Assembly (NCBI RefSeq): GCF_029589495.1
Contig: NZ_JAAIVF010000005.1
Coordinates: forward strand, 310,001-374,000
Length of the DNA stretch: 64,000 nucleotides
Direction of reading: 5' to 3'
From: Speluncibacter jeojiensis
GTDB taxonomy: Bacteria > Actinomycetota > Actinomycetes > Mycobacteriales > Mycobacteriaceae
Within the stretch, counting starts at the first letter, position 1; each line of letters opens with the position of its first letter. Below the pieces are notes generated by a model. It ran no database searches and was not told the origin of the DNA. It worked only from the letters and a program-made list of their open reading frames with translations. Both the position numbers and the translations under genes were made by a program. Below are positions 63,975 through 64,000 of the stretch, one piece after another.

Positions 63975-64000
63975 GTGAAGACCACACTCGCCGTGCTCGT
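63975..64000 (+). CDS. start of a further element gene (cut by window)
   Basis: A GTG at 63975 follows GGAGGAACCT, a good Shine-Dalgarno tract, and reads MKTTLAVLV before the window ends. The short N-terminal stretch could be the start of a signal peptide or of an ATPase-like segment; it is too short to call. Confidence 0.55.

Larger units (their letters stand above)
61914..64000. mobile_element. integrated genetic element (right end beyond window)
   Basis: The element begins at the tRNA-Arg fragment and runs off the right edge. Contents visible: attachment core, three TGTGGGCA repeats, a leader hairpin, three overlapping genes (helix-turn-helix/zinc-ribbon protein, 55-residue protein, DUF2637 protein) and the first codons of another. 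These gene types are common in actinobacterial integrative conjugative elements, plasmids and prophages. No integrase, relaxase, translocase or capsid gene is visible, so the kind of element is undecided. Confidence 0.82.

Overview
The window is chromosomal DNA from a high-GC actinobacterium of the order Mycobacteriales (a Gordonia, Rhodococcus, Williamsia or Tsukamurella type organism; genus not decided). Evidence: very high GC, many GTG starts, many genes that look leaderless, and a backbone that follows the Mycobacterium tuberculosis order from about Rv0871 to Rv0910: cspB, DUF2771 protein, MFS protein, DUF3027 protein, DUF2530 protein, MarR, TrmH-type methyltransferase, DUF2537 protein, sepH, serC, citA, gltA2, OmpA-domain lipoprotein, accD3, echA6, metallo-beta-lactamase-fold protein, ctpE, the Rv0909/Rv0910-type pair. 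A desA3 cluster (Rv3229c/Rv3230c type) follows. Homologies come from recognised motifs and remembered family features, not from searches.

Layout. 1-13.1 kb: YccF, cold-shock protein, a coupled MFS/DUF2771 pair, a DUF3027 protein coupled to a large GHKL ATPase, a GntR/DUF1648 pair with a readable operator, PAP2 phosphatase, purine permease, MarR. 13.1-26.2 kb: two-component system, amidohydrolase, RNA methyltransferase, acyl-CoA dehydrogenase, SepH, an EthA-like Baeyer-Villiger monooxygenase, SerC, citrate synthase 2, PdxH, MFS exporter. 26.4-34.8 kb: main citrate synthase, nitrilase-fold hydrolase, FKBP, acetyltransferase, membrane proteins, OmpA-domain lipoprotein, propionyl-CoA synthetase. 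34.8-42.7 kb: a lipoprotein, then a tightly packed minus-strand run of six genes (luciferase-like oxidoreductase, ABC-F, ABC ATPase, ABC permease, AccD3, AbiEi/DUF559 protein), punctuated by three copies of one palindrome. 42.7-61.9 kb: flavin oxidoreductase, echA6-MBL-ctpE, antitoxin-DCC-toxin group, esterase, TetR/FNR reductase/desaturase cluster, AlkB, CoA transferase, AbrB-type transporter, SRPBCC, DUF2252 protein. 61.9-64.0 kb: an abrupt change to an integrated element.

The right end is the main accessory region. A 3' piece of a tRNA-Arg(CCU) gene lies at 61914-61960 with no 5' half. That is what remains at the distal end when an element integrates into a tRNA gene. To its right are three TGTGGGCA repeats spaced exactly 11 bp apart, then co-directional overlapping genes typical of actinobacterial integrative elements: a helix-turn-helix protein with a zinc ribbon, a 55-residue protein, and a DUF2637 membrane protein with a C-terminal helix-turn-helix. 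The intact tRNA and the integrase are predicted beyond position 64000.

How genes work together. Lipid metabolism dominates: acyl-CoA dehydrogenase, PrpE, AccD3, EchA6, CoA transferase, and the desaturase with its own reductase under a divergent TetR regulator whose likely 22-bp operator can be read. Two citrate synthases, an aminotransferase of serine synthesis and a pyridoxal-phosphate oxidase form the central-metabolism core. No rRNA, intact tRNA, CRISPR array, insertion sequence or transposase was seen.
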